DNA of 64,000 bases from Annona cherimola (lineage: Eukaryota > Streptophyta > Magnoliopsida > Magnoliales > Annonaceae). This document shows positions 33,780-45,570 of this stretch, piece after piece (position 1 is the first letter of the stretch; every line of letters begins with the position of its first letter). The DNA is taken from contig CM059973.1 in the NCBI GenBank assembly GCA_030490835.1, positions 84,955,221 through 85,019,220 on the forward strand, given 5' to 3'. Position numbers and translations under genes: made by a program. A model generated the notes under the pieces. That model was not told the origin of the DNA. It searched no databases and was given only the letters and a program-made list of their open reading frames with translations.

Positions 33780-34382
33780 AGGTCATTCTAATATAATTTT
33801 TTTTTTACATTTGTATGTAATATCACTTTTTTTTTATTTAAATATATATATATATATATTATTACAATCTTATTTCATCTTCCTGTCTCATTCCCATCCC
33901 AATCTCAATCCCTTGAGAATTCTTGTATGCCAGCTGGTGAGATCATGGTCGAGGAGGGATCTTGAGAGTTCGATTGGAATTCGTAATTGCTTGCGACTAA
34001 TTAATAAATATCTTCAACAATTCAATCTGGTTCATATTAGCGCATAATACCTTCTTATGATTATTAATTATATTTCGAGTATTGCTTTTATCTAATTTAT
34101 GCAAACGTAAGGTGTTCGAACTTTAAATTACAAGAGACGAAGGAATACTGGAATATATATACTTAAGAAAAGGAGAAAAAATTTAGCTTGTATTGCTGCA
34201 GTTTTGGATGGGTGAGCGGACAGTTTATTGCCAACTGATCTATAAATGAAAATATCGTTGATAAAAACTTTTTACGACAGGAGGTACGTTTGGCCATAAT
34301 GAATAAGCAATCGTTTTCAGGTAAATATTCATATATAAAATCATTTGCATCAATTTATGCAGTATTAAACAGATCCAAAAAA
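33780..34382. other. Intergenic, no gene recognised
   Basis: AT-rich, with a TA microsatellite at about 33842-33859. The frame at 33811-34047 has no recognised motif. Confidence 0.35.
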
Positions 34383-34560
34383 AGTCAGTGAGCCCCGGTG
34401 GTAAGTGTGTTTGCTGCCACAGCAGCAACACGGGATCGAATCCCGCCAGTGTGTGCGGGTGAATTCTTGCCTGGTAATGAGGGTTTATTGATTCCCTCTT
34501 GTCTGTCTTTGGAGTTATTTACAAAAAATTCTTCCTCCGTGTGTATATAACTGTATATAT
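34383..34560 (+). mobile_element. tRNA-derived SINE (Au-like)
   Basis: Head GTGAGCCCCGGTGGTAAGTG is A-box-like, and GGGATCGAATCCCGCC supplies a B-box at the proper distance. The body continues to a TA run near 34550. It resembles the Au SINE type found widely in plants. No clear target duplication. Confidence 0.65.
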
Positions 34561-34599
34561 ATATATATGGAAATTAAATTATTCAAGTGAACTGTAAGC

Positions 34600-35000
34600 C
34601 TTAAAATAGGTCCAGTTGAATTAAAATATCTCGCTTATAATTAACATCTATCTCGCTTATTGTATTTAGAATTATTTATTTTGCTAGCATATCAATTTTC
34701 AGTCAAATCTAGCATATATATGTCCCATATTAAATAGGTACAAAATCAACATAATAAAATAGTTTAATATAAATATCAACTGTAAAGTAGTGTTTTCAAG
34801 ATCAAAACTGTCTAAAATATGTTGCTTATATGGATAAATGATTGTATAAAGTATTTTAACATTCTAATATGTGTATATATAGAGAGATAGAAAGAGAGAA
34901 ATATTCAGGTGCAGTTACTTGCACCATAAATTATGGTGAAGTTGCCTCAAAACGAGCCCCACATGATCATAAAATTATAATTTACTCCACTAATACTTCA
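34600..35000. mobile_element. (TA)n-associated MITE family, diverged copy
   Basis: Family phrases TTGTATTTAGAATTATTTAT, AAAATCAACATAATAAAATA and GAGCCCCACATGATCATAAA. A 'GTGTATATATAG' run and GTGCAGTTACTTGCACC terminal-type sequence near 34872-34925 suggest two adjacent pieces. Confidence 0.55.
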
Positions 35001-36645
35001 ATCATGTTGATAATTTTATTCCTAGTTAAATTAGTATTTCTCAACATACCGCTCCGATTAAATTTTAATACTATCATCTTCCAAAATGTAAAACTGAAAA
35101 ATAGAAATTTCCTAAGAAATTTTCATCTGAGTCCATTACATGACAGTGGCTTCACTACACATGAATATAATATAACTCATTTTACAAACGGGAGGAAAAT
35201 TGTAAGCTCATAATTTATGCGTCAATGGAATTGCATTGCTATATACATGAGCACTCTTATAACTTTGATTAGGTCTAATCTTGATTGTGCCACCTCCTCA
35301 GTTAACCAAGCAACTAATGAAGGACAACTTTATGAAAGGAATAGACAATACAAGTATTTCTACTCAGCTTCTTTTAGATCTTCTATCCTACATACTCATG
35401 TCAATCACTTGATGGTGACTAAATAAATGTTTATTGAGTAGGCTTGATAAGATTATTAAATGGGGGCATATGGGCTTGATTGGTTAATTAAATTATACAA
35501 GTTTTATCATATCTTAATGGCCTGGATAGATTTTTTTTTTTCCTTAACAAGCTTGTTCAAATTTTCAACTAGCTTGATGGACTTAGCCGAGGTGGAAGGA
35601 GGGATATAATGTCAAGCAAAGTTTTAATTGGCATACCTGCAGCATATGAAGTGTAGTGTAGTCGCACTCCTTTACATCAGCTCCGGCATGACAAGCTAGC
35701 TGCCAACGAAAAATACAAAACCGGATTCCTTACAGAGCACTTTTAGAATTAGCTTTTTATAATTTAAATGAAACAATTGAATCTTTATTAGTCACAAGTT
35801 TCAGATTAAAATTATTATATGAAAATTAAATTATTGAATATATATAATCCATTATAACCAATATCTATGAATGAATCCATAAAAAAGTCTAGGAGCGAAA
35901 TTTAAACCGTTAAATGCATGTATATTGATTTTTTAACATTAATTACTTATTTTTAAATCAAATTCATACATTATATTCAACACACTTATAAAAAAAAGAT
36001 TAAGATAACATAATAAAAATGGAACTAATATTAATAGAAAAATTAAATATTTAATAAATTTAATTATTCAAAATATATAAATAATCAAACTTTAATGTTA
36101 TGATATTAAATTTTGACTAGAACGCAATTAATAATTTAAATATTAAAAATATGTTATATATGATATATTTTTTCTGAAGCGCTACACCTGTGAGATATGA
36201 CTTGTGATTATTATCCTCACTAAAAAATAAAAACCCTCCCTTGTTCCAAAAATAATAATAATAAAAGCCCTCCCGGTGAGAAAGGAGTCGGCTACTGCCA
36301 AGTGCCCAGTCACTACTCGAGCTTATCAAGTTCTTACCCGTCACCATCTATTTTATGAGGAAAAAAAAAACAGCTCGTTTATAATTTTCAAAAGCGTATA
36401 AGACCGATCAGTACTAGCTTTAGGCTTGATTTCGCTGTGCGTTTGATGGATGATAAATCCATTTATGACTCTTACAAGGTGTTTGTTTGACGATGGCTCG
36501 TACGTTCGGCGCATCCTTTGTAAAAAATCATGGTCGGACTCTTACTTTTGCAAACAAAATTAATAAGTGGCATGCTTTTGCTTTTCACGAGACCCCGGGC
36601 GAGCCAAATGCAAAATCCGTCCTGCTTTCATGAAACTCTATTTTA
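35001..36645. other. Intergenic, no gene recognised
   Basis: AT-rich DNA. The frames at 34869-35213 and 35217-35426 carry no motif, and the first starts inside MITE sequence. A degenerate AT-rich repeat at 35750-36110 has phrases shared with other MITE interiors. Confidence 0.35.
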
Positions 36646-37110
36646 CATAACTCCTTTCATTTTTTAAATTTTGATATTTATGGAAAATTTAATTTATTTA
36701 TTATATTTAACATCATTTATACTATCCTGAAACTCTTTTATTTTTTTAACTTCCATGAAACTCTTTTCCATATAACCCTCTCCATTTTTAAAATTTTGAT
36801 AATTTATAAAAAATTCAATCCATTTATTATATGTAATATTATTTATAGTGTTATGAAAATTTTTTATTTTTTTTAATTTACTATATATGAGTCTCATTTA
36901 TTAACATGTAAAATCAACTTAATAAAATAAATTCATGGAAAAATATTAATTTTAAAATAGATTTTTCGACATCTAAATCATAAAAAATAACAATAATATG
37001 TGAATAAATAATTCTATAAAGTATTGTTATATTCTAATACATGTGTGAATGGATTTTAATATTTTTTATAATTTATACATGAATATATATTTTAAAACAA
37101 ATGTGACCCA
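36646..37110. mobile_element. (TA)n-associated MITE-like segment with an internal repeat
   Basis: CATGAAACTCTATTTTACAT and CATGAAACTCTTTTCCATAT head two similar stretches. These are followed by AACATGTAAAATCAACTTAA and TTCGACATCTAAATCATAAA, family interior phrases. The ends are not resolved. Confidence 0.4.
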
Positions 37111-37228
37111 TAAACATACTTCACTGGAATAAAACTTAGTCCTTAGAAAAAAAATAATATTAAACATAACAAATGGATAAGATGAGGAGGTTACTCGGGA
37201 CCGCTTAGCGCAGCGCACCATTTTGCAA

Positions 37229-37365
37229 CTTTTATAATGATGAAGGCGGAAGGCGGAAGGCGGAAGGCGGAAGGCGGGGAGTACAGTAGCAAAAACGCGT
37301 CTTTCTTCCTGCGTGAAACCTCCGTTCTCACGCTCTCCCTCTCCCTCTCCCTCTCCCTCTCCTCC
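37229..37365 (+). promoter_or_regulatory. Leader of member 4 with GGCGGAA and CTCTCC microsatellites
   Basis: TTTTATAATG near 37230 is TATA-like. It is followed by (GGCGGAA)4-5 at about 37245-37277 and a pyrimidine (CTCTCC) repeat at about 37331-37362. An upstream in-frame ATG at 37237 would only translate these repeats, so I treat this as untranslated leader. Confidence 0.4.
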
Positions 37366-37389
37366 ACAACCTCCTTCCCTTCTCAAGAA

Positions 37390-37776
37390 ATGGCTTCGGG
37401 CAAGGCATATGAGGATGCTCTGCTCTCGAAGAAGGGGAAAGGAAATCCGCATCCGAAGCGATGCGAGATCAAACGCAAGATTTTTCGCGAACTGTTCCGA
37501 ACAACAGACAGGGCATCCCAAGGATATCGATACGCACCGCAGCGAGGCGTGATGATGCGCATGCTTCTTATGGAACTCTTCGGAAGCGGAAAAACATACG
37601 AAGCAGCTCTTCTGTTGTCGAAGGGCGCGAAAGGGAATCCGTATCCGAAGCGGGGGGAGATAAAGATGAAGATTTTCCGGCAACTCTTCGGAACTGAAGC
37701 TGCTGGTGAAAAGCAGAACGGCGGCACTGAAGACGGATGGGGAGGAAGCTTCGCAATCTCGCCTCAAAAGGCCTGA
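37390..37776 (+). CDS. Triple-block small protein of the GNPYP-x-RG family, member 4 (128 aa)
   Basis: This is the best preserved long member. The ATG at 37390 gives an N-terminus aligning with members 5 and 6. Three tandem blocks of about 32 residues are visible. Block 1 is at 5-36 (GKAYEDALL, GKGNPHPKRCEIKRKIF). A degenerate block 2 is at 37-64 (SQGYRYAPQRG, MRMLLMELF). Block 3 is at 67-100 (GKTYEAALL, AKGNPYPKRGEIKMKIF, RQLFG). Block 1 has Cys where the others have the Gly of RG. The tail is GEKQNGG then Gly/Trp/Ser-rich to SPQKA. It is basic, with no signal peptide or membrane helix. The next kilobase is its 3' untranslated region with similarity to members 5 and 6. Function unknown; the repeat suggests repeated binding or multivalency, which is inference. 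Confidence 0.65.
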   Translation: MASGKAYEDALLSKKGKGNPHPKRCEIKRKIFRELFRTTDRASQGYRYAPQRGVMMRMLLMELFGSGKTYEAALLLSKGAKGNPYPKRGEIKMKIFRQLFGTEAAGEKQNGGTEDGWGGSFAISPQKA

Positions 37777-39107
37777 TCAGCCAGCAGCAGATCAGCGACG
37801 GCAGCTGTGCCTCTGCTACTGTCGATGAGACTGTCTTCGAAAGCAGAGGACCCTTCTTAATTCCTATCGCTTTCTCTGTCTTTTAGTTAATTCCTGTTTG
37901 TAAATCATAGGAAGGATTGAGTCTTTGTCTGTTGTTTGTTTGAAGTTGGGGTTTATACTTTCAAGGTGTTTGTGCTAAAATCATTCATATCTTCTATGGA
38001 TGTAGCGCTGGCAAGTTGGATCTTGGATTTTGTATCTGAGATACTACTCTCTTAGGTCTTTTCAGGAGAGAAGTCCTGAAATTTCCCTGATGGAGCAAGT
38101 TGGCCACTATGAGCTGAGCTGTGTAATTTTCATTGGATCATATGGCCAGGGGCAAAAAAAAAAACGTATTTGAATCCAAGCTTGTTGGGTTAGACTATTA
38201 ACCGATTCTGTTTTCATTTTCTGTAAAGAGAATTCGATTCGAATCGTATCATCGTCAGTCCTGTTTGGTCTTTGGATGACAGAAGCACTCTCTCCTCGAA
38301 ATGAAATAGGGAAATGCACATCTCTGTTTATCCAAAATAAGTACGGGTAAGCTTGGGATATCTTGGCAGCTCCCTAATCAGAGATGGATTGTCTGATCGT
38401 AAAGCCTTTAGTGGAGTATTTGATCCCCATCGAGCTTGTTTAACACATGGAAATGGATTGGATTTGGATTTTTTTTTCCGTTATTATTATTAGTATTATT
38501 AATTTTCTGTTCTTTTATAGAATCTCTCATTTTGCTGCACCTAACAATTAACCATACTGTATGATTTTTCGATTCTTATATTTAATAGATAACCACCTTA
38601 ACCATTCTCATTGCAATCTTTTACTTTTCGATACACGACGATCGTTTGTCATCCAATTTCCTCTTCATCGAAATCTAATTTTATTGTATGTTTCTGAACA
38701 GGCTTGATTTTTGTGGATGAATGCTTGCACGGCCACTGCGAGAGTTGTTTGGTTGTCCAATTTTGGGTGGATCGCTGAGAACGAAATTAAAGAAGATGCT
38801 AAACATTAGATAGCTAATAAAAATGTCCTCAAGCGAATATTCGGACACATTCCATTCAGACCCAAAAAATATATATATTACGAAACATAACCGACACAGT
38901 TGGATGAAGACTTCTATAACTAATTGTAGGTTTGAGTAACAGACAAGCCATGCATGAAAATTCCCGCACCACAACCGTTGTCCATAACCAACTATTGGGT
39001 CTTACTGGCTACTTCCAATGGATGCAATGTATTTTCTTGAAAATTTTATTTTTCATAACTTTCTTGAATTTTACCAATTACCATTCATAATCATTTTATT
39101 TCGGAAT
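37777..39107. other. 3' region of member 4 and intergenic DNA
   Basis: 37836-37885 (AAAGCAGAGGACCCTTCTTA, then TCCTATCGCTTTCTCTGT) matches the 3' flanks at 45348 and 57149. Beyond about 38000 nothing is recognised. The minus-strand frames at 38107-38319 and 38681-38974 have no motif. Confidence 0.5.
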
Positions 39108-39413
39108 ATATTCTGGTGCAGCATGCTGCACCTGAAACGGGCCCCACATGATCATGAAATCATGATCTACTCCACCCATTGTATTTAGAATAATGTATTC
39201 TATTACCATACCAATTTTCATCCCAATCAGATATGTATATGACCTCCATCTGAAAATGGTATAAATCCAACGTAATAAAATAGTTTGATGTAAATAACAA
39301 CTTTAAAGTATCTGATTTGGATTAAAATTGGTATGGTAGTAGAATACATTATTCTAAATACAATGAGTGAAGTAGATAATGATTTCATGATCATGTGGGG
39401 CCCATTGCAGCCT
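39108..39413. mobile_element. (TA)n-associated foldback MITE, copy 3
   Basis: Starts TATTCTGGTGCAGCATGCTG and ends GGGCCCATTGCAGCC. The left arm GGGCCCCACATGATCATGAA and right arm CATGATCATGTGGGGCCC are inverted. It is very close in sequence to 2775-3129. Confidence 0.7.
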
Positions 39414-40344
39414 TTGTACATAAATTTTCGACAAAACATCGGTATGCACATTCATTATTCTATAACTAAGAAATGGGAAAGAAAAAAGTAAAAAAATAAA
39501 TAAAATAAATAAATAAATTAAAATGAAGGAGAAAAAATGAAAGAATAAATGATTTGTTATGTTAGAACTCAGAAGGTCATAAATGAAAATGAAGTGATTA
39601 AAAATGAGATAGGTAGAATTTTTTGGAAAGACTCTTTGTCTCTTTTTGACTATTTTTTTTAGGATATTTCGTCACATCTGATATTACGGACTAGTCTTTT
39701 CACAATCCTAAGGGAACTTTTTATAAATATCCTATTATAAGTGGAAATCTATGATAAACTTGTTACCAAGAAGACATCGCAAATATAGCTAACTAGACTT
39801 AGAACCAGCGCCAGCACCAGGTGTGCTAGCAACGGGCATATGGAGGCATTACCCCAATGGCGAAACCTTTTTCTACATCTGAGTTTGGATCATTGAGCCA
39901 AGCGAAGTTCATTTGTCAAACCAACCGAACCAACCTATGGCCACCAACCGAGTCAAAAGCAACGCAGTTTGGCCAATTTTCCTATCAATGGCAAAATCAA
40001 AGTGATACATCCAACCTCCCACTTCGATACTGCACAAAATTTATGATGGCGATGGGGAGGCCCACCCTATTGTAAATAAATATTTTAGCCACATGTTTAT
40101 TTTTTAATTATTCGATTAAATTCATACAACATTTAACATTTTTTACGTAATTAGAATTTTAATAGTTGCTAAAGTTATAAAAATTAAGAATAACATATTA
40201 TTTTTCTTAAAAAAGAATCCGAACATAAAATTGTGCAATTTCGGAGTATTGATTTGGAATAAAAAAAATTTAAAAATTGTGATCGAAATAAAGAGAGAGC
40301 GTCTTTTTTGAAAATGGGTATTCTTTTTTTATATATATATAAAA
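39414..40344. other. Intergenic, no gene recognised
   Basis: The frame at 39857-40075 (Ser/Gln/Asn-rich) has no family match. An AAATAAAT-type microsatellite lies near 39496-39520. Confidence 0.35.
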
Positions 40345-40602
40345 GGCATGTTTGTTTTGAATAAAACTTTTTATCATCCTTAATTATCATATTTTAAAAT
40401 TATTTTTTTACATCTTCCTATAAATTACTTTATTTTTAATCATTTCTAAATAATTATCTATACAATTAACATTATCTATTTTAACTTTATTCTCGTTACA
40501 CTTTATTATTATCTTTAACATATTTTATCATTTTTTTTATTATTTTAATAACTTTTACACTAAAAATCTTTACCACTTTCGGAAAACACCCAAAATAAGA
40601 TT
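40345..40602. mobile_element. Tourist-like MITE (AAAACTTTT family), diverged, next to poly-A
   Basis: Left AAGGCATGTTTGTTTTGAAT, family phrases AATTAACATTATCTATTTTA and ACTTTATTCTCGTTACACTT, right end 'GGAAAACACCC'. The poly-A tract follows. Confidence 0.6.
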
Positions 40603-40610
40603 GGTATTCG

Positions 40611-40616
<6 letters not shown>

Positions 40617-40653
<37 letters not shown>
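40617..40653. repeat. Poly-A tract, 37 bases
   Basis: Uninterrupted A run separating AT-rich MITE DNA from a GC-rich patch. Its length may be inexact in assembly. Confidence 0.95.
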
Positions 40654-40657
<4 letters not shown>

Positions 40658-41020
40658 ATTCGAATCAGCTTTTGTTGGGGAGCAGTCGATGCCAGCTCAG
40701 ACACGGGCACGCGCCAGACGCAGCCAAGTATCCGGGGGGAATGTTTCCAGCTGGAAGACGTCATCGCACGTAGACATGCTGCCTCGTTCCGACCGATGAG
40801 CTGCCGCACACTCGCGCGGGGCAAACGCAAGCACGATGAAGGACGTGGGGGACAGCTCACACGTTTGTCTCTGCCTCTCTTCTACGTGGCGGATTTAAGG
40901 CCCGACAGATGATGAGCTCACGGCATCTGGGCTCGCGCTTGAGCTTTCATACGCTATCAGCAGCCAGGTTGCCACAGCCGAAACTCAGTTCATCAAACAC
41001 GCCCAGCCCAAAAAAACGCT
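40654..41020. other. GC-rich patch without a recognised gene
   Basis: Clearly GC-richer than its surroundings, with ACGT-containing motifs (TACGTGG, GGACGTGG). A minus-strand frame (40615-40860) is Ser/Pro/Arg-rich and starts inside the poly-A tract as poly-Phe, so it is not convincing. It could be promoter DNA or a gene remnant. Confidence 0.3.
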
Positions 41021-42207
41021 TTTTTTCTATTTTAGGGAAGTGGGTATATGTGGATGAATAAGAAGGATTCATTGTTGGGTAAAAGTAGTAGTCTCATCTG
41101 CTCATCTTTTGGAATTGTTTATCGTTAATTACCTACTCAATCAGGGTAATAACACCATAAAAAAAGTAATCTTTACAAGAAAAAAATCTTTGCTTGCATG
41201 GTTCGACTTCCAGAACGCACGAATTCATGAAAGGACCATTTGACGAATGAAAATAGAGGTTGATGTTCGAAGTTTCACGATGAACAGTTGCATCGAGCAG
41301 ACTCAGGAAATTTGTGTTTTTTTGCATCTTAAATTCCATGAAATTTGGTTCTTTACATTTCACACCACTGGTCCTCACAACTTTAAAAAATATTCTTAAA
41401 ATCTTATAAAATATCTAAAATACTTTTTGCATTACTTTCAAAAAAAGTACTCTTTGCATTTTTCGCATTACTCCATTGCATACGCATTATATTATGCACC
41501 AATGGAACACTAGTTTAAATATTTCGTTAATAATAATTTGCATACTCTCATATTTATTCATTTAATGTTATTAAACTTAAATACTTTTAACTAAAATTTT
41601 TATTTGAAATTATTTTAAAAAACATTTGAGTATTTTATAAGTATACTCACATAATTTGACCATAATTACAATTATACACGCGTAATTTCAAAAATCAAGT
41701 AGATATATTTAGTTTTTGCAAATAGATCAACATAGTTTGTATATCTTTGCAAATATACTTACATCGTAATAGTGCAGTAATGACATCATAACAACGTGAA
41801 TATATTTGCAATTATGGTCAAACTTATAGGAATAATTTGTAATTTTTAAAACTATGTGTATATTTGTAATCATGGCCAAACTATGTAGAAAATTTGCAAA
41901 TAACCCAAAATATTTTCATAAAATTTATACAAAAATAATATTAAGCTCAAAAGTTTTATTCAATTAATGTAGCTATACTGAACAATGAAAAACAGTGACA
42001 AGAGTAAATTTTCTAATAAAAATTAGAATTAAAGACTGTACTAAATGTGTAACTAAGAAGAACTAAAATAATATAAATCACAGTACTACAAGGTAGAAAT
42101 ATCAATGCTTTAAAAAAATATTGCTAGATAGTAAGAATTAAGTTGTAAGCTGTGTATAATTTGACATGAGCTTAGATAGAAATCAAAACATATTTTTTGG
42201 CTTTTGA
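41021..42207. other. Intergenic, AT-rich
   Basis: 41640-41890 repeats phrases also seen at 28900-29280 (CATAATTACAATTATACACG, GTTTGTATATCTTTGCAAAT). The minus-strand frame at 41133-41378 has no motif. Confidence 0.35.
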
Positions 42208-43068
42208 ATAGAGGTGCCAACTTGGTACCATACTAGTCCAAATTCGTTCGACTCGACCCAAAAAATTAAATATAGGCTTCTTTTTATGAAAATTTTAAAA
42301 GTAGACAGGATTTCAACTCGACTCGAGAGAAATTGAAATCAATAATATCAAGTTTATATTAACCGGGTTTGAACCCGATATCTTCCCTAATTTATCAAAA
42401 GAATTATATTGATTTATGCATTAAGCATTTTAACTATAATTATAATAAAAGTATTTTCATATAATCATAACCTAGTTAAAAGTATATCTACATTTGTTCA
42501 TAAAAAGTTAAATCTTTTGCATCTATGTCAACTTAATTTATAAACAATTACAAATATACTTACTCTTTAAAATTAATGCACACATACCAATTAACTATGG
42601 AATATATATGTATCATTTTTATTAAACTTGTTTGGTTAGCGATTTCATGTAATCTTATTTATTTTTTTCACCTTGATTGTTAATAGAAAATTCTTTACGT
42701 TTATTGTATTTAACGTTATCTTTTAATTAAAAGACCAAGTTTCATCAAAAATCAAAGATTTCATAGGTCATATGTATATTCATGTGGAAATTATGAATAA
42801 ATATGTTATCATAATCAAAAATACATTTTAGAATGAATTGGTACAAATACAATAATATTTAAAGAGTTTGATATTTCTACCGGTAGATTTTAACTTTTTT
42901 TATTTCAGAATAATCCGAATTTTAACCCAAAACTAAAACCAAAACTAATGTCAATTTGATCCGAACTCGAATTCTAAAATTATGATTAGGGCTTATCAAA
43001 ACTCGATAGTCTTAGAATTACAATTTACCTAAACCTGATACAACCCGACCCAAATTACACCCCTACTA
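42208..43068. mobile_element. hAT-like non-autonomous element (TAGAGGTGCCAAC / AATTACACCCCTA ends)
   Basis: Left TAGAGGTGCCAACTTGG and right CAAATTACACCCCTA are inverted. Subterminal phrases GACTCGACCC and CAACCCGACCC match the 51778 element. It contains a segment like the (TA)n-associated MITE at about 42640-42870. Flanking 8-mers match only 5 of 8. Confidence 0.55.
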
Positions 43069-43737
43069 TTAATTACATATAAATTTATAAGATAGTATAA
43101 ATATTTTGGCCATTTTTTCTTGTCTTTTCTTCCTACTCATTTTGACATAATAACAATAGCTCATCTTTTGCATTATTTTGATTCATCTATTTACATGATC
43201 TAATGAACTAAATGCCCGTTAGTAAAGCAGAAAAAGGTAAAAAAAATATATTTGTTAAAAATGTTTTCAAATAAAACTTTTTATTAAGAATATTTAAGTG
43301 TAATAATATTATATGAGTAAATATGAAAATATGTATCTTATTAATGATAAAATAATTAAATTGATGCATCGATAGTATATAATATGATGCACACGCAATG
43401 ACGAATTTTAGAGTTGAAATGCAAATATATAAAGTTCAATGACTTAAAATGTAAAAGGGTATTTTAAACATTTTACAAAATCTTAACGGTATTTTTTAAC
43501 GTTGTAATGGCCGAAGGTCTAAAATGTAAAAAACTAAACTTCATAAGATTTAAAATTATAATAGGCAACCCTCAAAGTTTAAAATATACATGCAAAAAGT
43601 TAAATGATTTAAAATGCAAATTCTCTACAAAATTCTTAGACCCATGAAATTAGTTATATTAATTCTTCTTGACAATAAACTGAAAAAGTACTCTTTATTG
43701 AAATTTCTGCCTTACAATAATCTATAAATTAGCGGTA
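43069..43737. other. Intergenic with a GAGGGTTTTTT-type MITE remnant
   Basis: 43430-43640 has inverted 'AAAATGCAAA'/'AAGTTCAATGACTTAAAATG' phrases similar to 6464-7044. No gene recognised. Confidence 0.35.
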
Positions 43738-44000
43738 TGTTCATTTCCAGATAAAACTTTCCACTCTCAATAATTACTTTTTTTAAAAATTATTTATTGA
43801 CATCTTTGTATACAAACTATCATACTTTTCAATCAATCATACACAATTATTTATATAATTAACTTATCTATTTTAACTTTATTATCCTTATTTTTCATTG
43901 TTACCCTCTTATCATATCTTATCATTTTCTCTCATTTCAAAAGCTTTTACAACAAAAAATTTTAACCAAAAATTTTATCACTTTTCAAATACACCTTAAA
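43738..44000. mobile_element. Tourist-like MITE (AAAACTTTT family)
   Basis: Left GTATGTTCATTTCCAGATAA, interior TTAACTTATCTATTTTAACT and TCATATCTTATCATTTTCTC, right (complement) AAGGTGTATTTGAAAAGTG. Confidence 0.65.
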
Positions 44001-45070
44001 TTAAATCCACATGTCAATTAAATGATATCTTTCCCCGAAATTAAGATTTTTTGAAAACACCGATCCTCCAACCTTTTTTTAATAATTTTCTGGTAACAAA
44101 ATCATACTTAGCACGATTTGTTTAACTAAATGCTCAAATGCCATCTTGATGAAAACCTTAAACGGAAAATAAAATTAAAATCAGTTGGAAAATAACCCCA
44201 GCGATCCTATGTGGGCAGGGAAGAATTTTTTTGTTTGTTTTATGCGGGTCGCATTATAAGATTTTTTATTTTTTATTTCCATGCCCATAAAAATAAAATG
44301 CAAAGAATAAAATTTTCATATGATAATGATTAAAGTGGGCCCGTATATTCATCATAAAATAATAATAATAATGATAAATTCCACATATTCCCATGAATTT
44401 TATCCTTAATTCTATTTATATCAACGAACTTTCAAAAATACTTCTCGTACTAATAAATTTTCATCATAATTATGCAAATGTTTATATCATTAGGAATTCA
44501 TTAAATAGGCCTTTCGTTTTTTTGTAAAATAACAAATATACCTAAGTCTTAATATAATTTAAAGTTGCTTTGCTCAAAATTAAAAATTCATATTTAAATA
44601 ATATATTATTTATAGTTATAGAATTACTAAAAATTCATTATAATATGAATTTTTAATTATAAAATCATAATTAGAGATAAGAGTATTTGTTCTTTCATAG
44701 AGGTTAATGATCTCTTTTAACGAAACTCTAATGATATAGATATGTGTAAAATTAAAATAAAAATTTGTAAGTATAAAAGATTTTTTGTAAATTCTTAAAT
44801 ATAAATAAAATTAAAAATAAAATTCATGTGTATGCAAGGAATTCGCACATATAATAGTAAAAAAGCATCTTTCCTCCACGCAAATCGCCCCGTTTTGGAT
44901 TCGGCCTCTACAAATGAAAGTCATTCGAACTCGAGATCCTGTCCTCGGCCACAGCGATCGCGTTAAAAGGCAGTGCTAGGAGCGAAGAAGAGGCAGTTTC
45001 CCCTACATTCTTCAATTTTTCTTCTCAAGAGCAGTTTCTTCTACTAATTCTTCTTCTCCTCCTCTCGAAA
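44001..45070. other. Intergenic and leader of member 5
   Basis: AT-rich to about 44870. From 44880 the DNA becomes GC-richer with a CTTCTT-type pyrimidine leader just before the ATG at 45071. No clear TATA box; ATTCGGCCTCTACAAATG and GCGTTAAAAGGCAG are possible weak core promoter sites. Confidence 0.35.
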
Positions 45071-45292
45071 ATGCCTACGGGAGTTTCAAAGAAGGCATAC
45101 GAAAGAGCTATTCTGGAGAAGAAGGAGAAGGGAAATCCGAATCCCAAGCGAGGGGACGTCCTGCGCACGATCGTCCGTTTTCTCCTCGGAAGACCACCCG
45201 CCAAAAATGGTGGCAGAAAAGAGAAGGGAGACGCTGGAGGAGGAAGCTCTCTCCACTACAAGAACAGCTCCTTGCCTCCTCACGGCGCCTGA
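45071..45292 (+). CDS. Small basic protein of the GNPYP-x-RG family, member 5 (73 aa)
   Basis: The ATG at 45071 follows a pyrimidine-rich leader. The order is KKAYERAIL (7-15), then EKKEKGNPNPKRGDVLRTIV (16-35), then RFLLG, then a Lys/Gly-rich middle (NGGRKEKGDAGGGSS) and a short tail ending PPHGA. The Tyr of GNPYP is Asn here, and the usual I-F is I-V-x-F. It is a single-block form comparable in length to member 6. No signal peptide. Its 3' flank shares several phrases with those of members 4 and 6, which ties the three loci to a common duplication. Function unknown. Confidence 0.65.
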   Translation: MPTGVSKKAYERAILEKKEKGNPNPKRGDVLRTIVRFLLGRPPAKNGGRKEKGDAGGGSSLHYKNSSLPPHGA

Positions 45293-45570
45293 AAAGAGAA
45301 GAAGGTAACGGCAGATGCTCCTCTGACATTGCCGATGATTGTAAAGGAAAGCAGGGGATTCTTTTTTATCCCTGTAGCTTTCTTTTGTGTGTATGTTTTA
45401 TTCTGTACCCAGATTTTAGAGCTCGGGGCATAAGGTTGCAGACGAGTTTTTCATGGATTCTGCTAATCTTTCCTCCCTTCCATCTTCGGAAGGATTCTGC
45501 AACTTCAGTTTTACGAGGAGTTGCAGACAAGAAGGATCTGACAAGCCCCGTTTGGAGTCATCTATATAGA
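45293..45570 (+). repeat. 3' region of member 5 homologous to member 6
   Basis: AAAGCAGGGGATTC, TATCCCTGTAGCTTTCTTTT, GAGGAGTTGCAGACAAGAA and GACAAGCCCC recur in the same order at 57149-57362. The first two also occur after member 4. Confidence 0.7.

Noticed and set aside
34420..34445. Possible tRNA gene with a GGATCGAATCC box
   Set aside because: The cloverleaf cannot be completed and the sequence continues as a SINE body.
37237..37389. Extending member 4 to the upstream ATG at 37237
   Set aside because: The added residues translate GGCGGAA and CTCTCC microsatellites, and other members start close to the A-Y-E segment.
37066..37767. 233-codon minus-strand frame opposite member 4
   Set aside because: The repeat blocks conserved between paralogues read only on the plus strand; the minus frame shows no conserved motif.
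40615..40860. Minus-strand frame ending in poly-Phe
   Set aside because: It reads through the A37 tract; the rest is a GC-rich patch without a motif.
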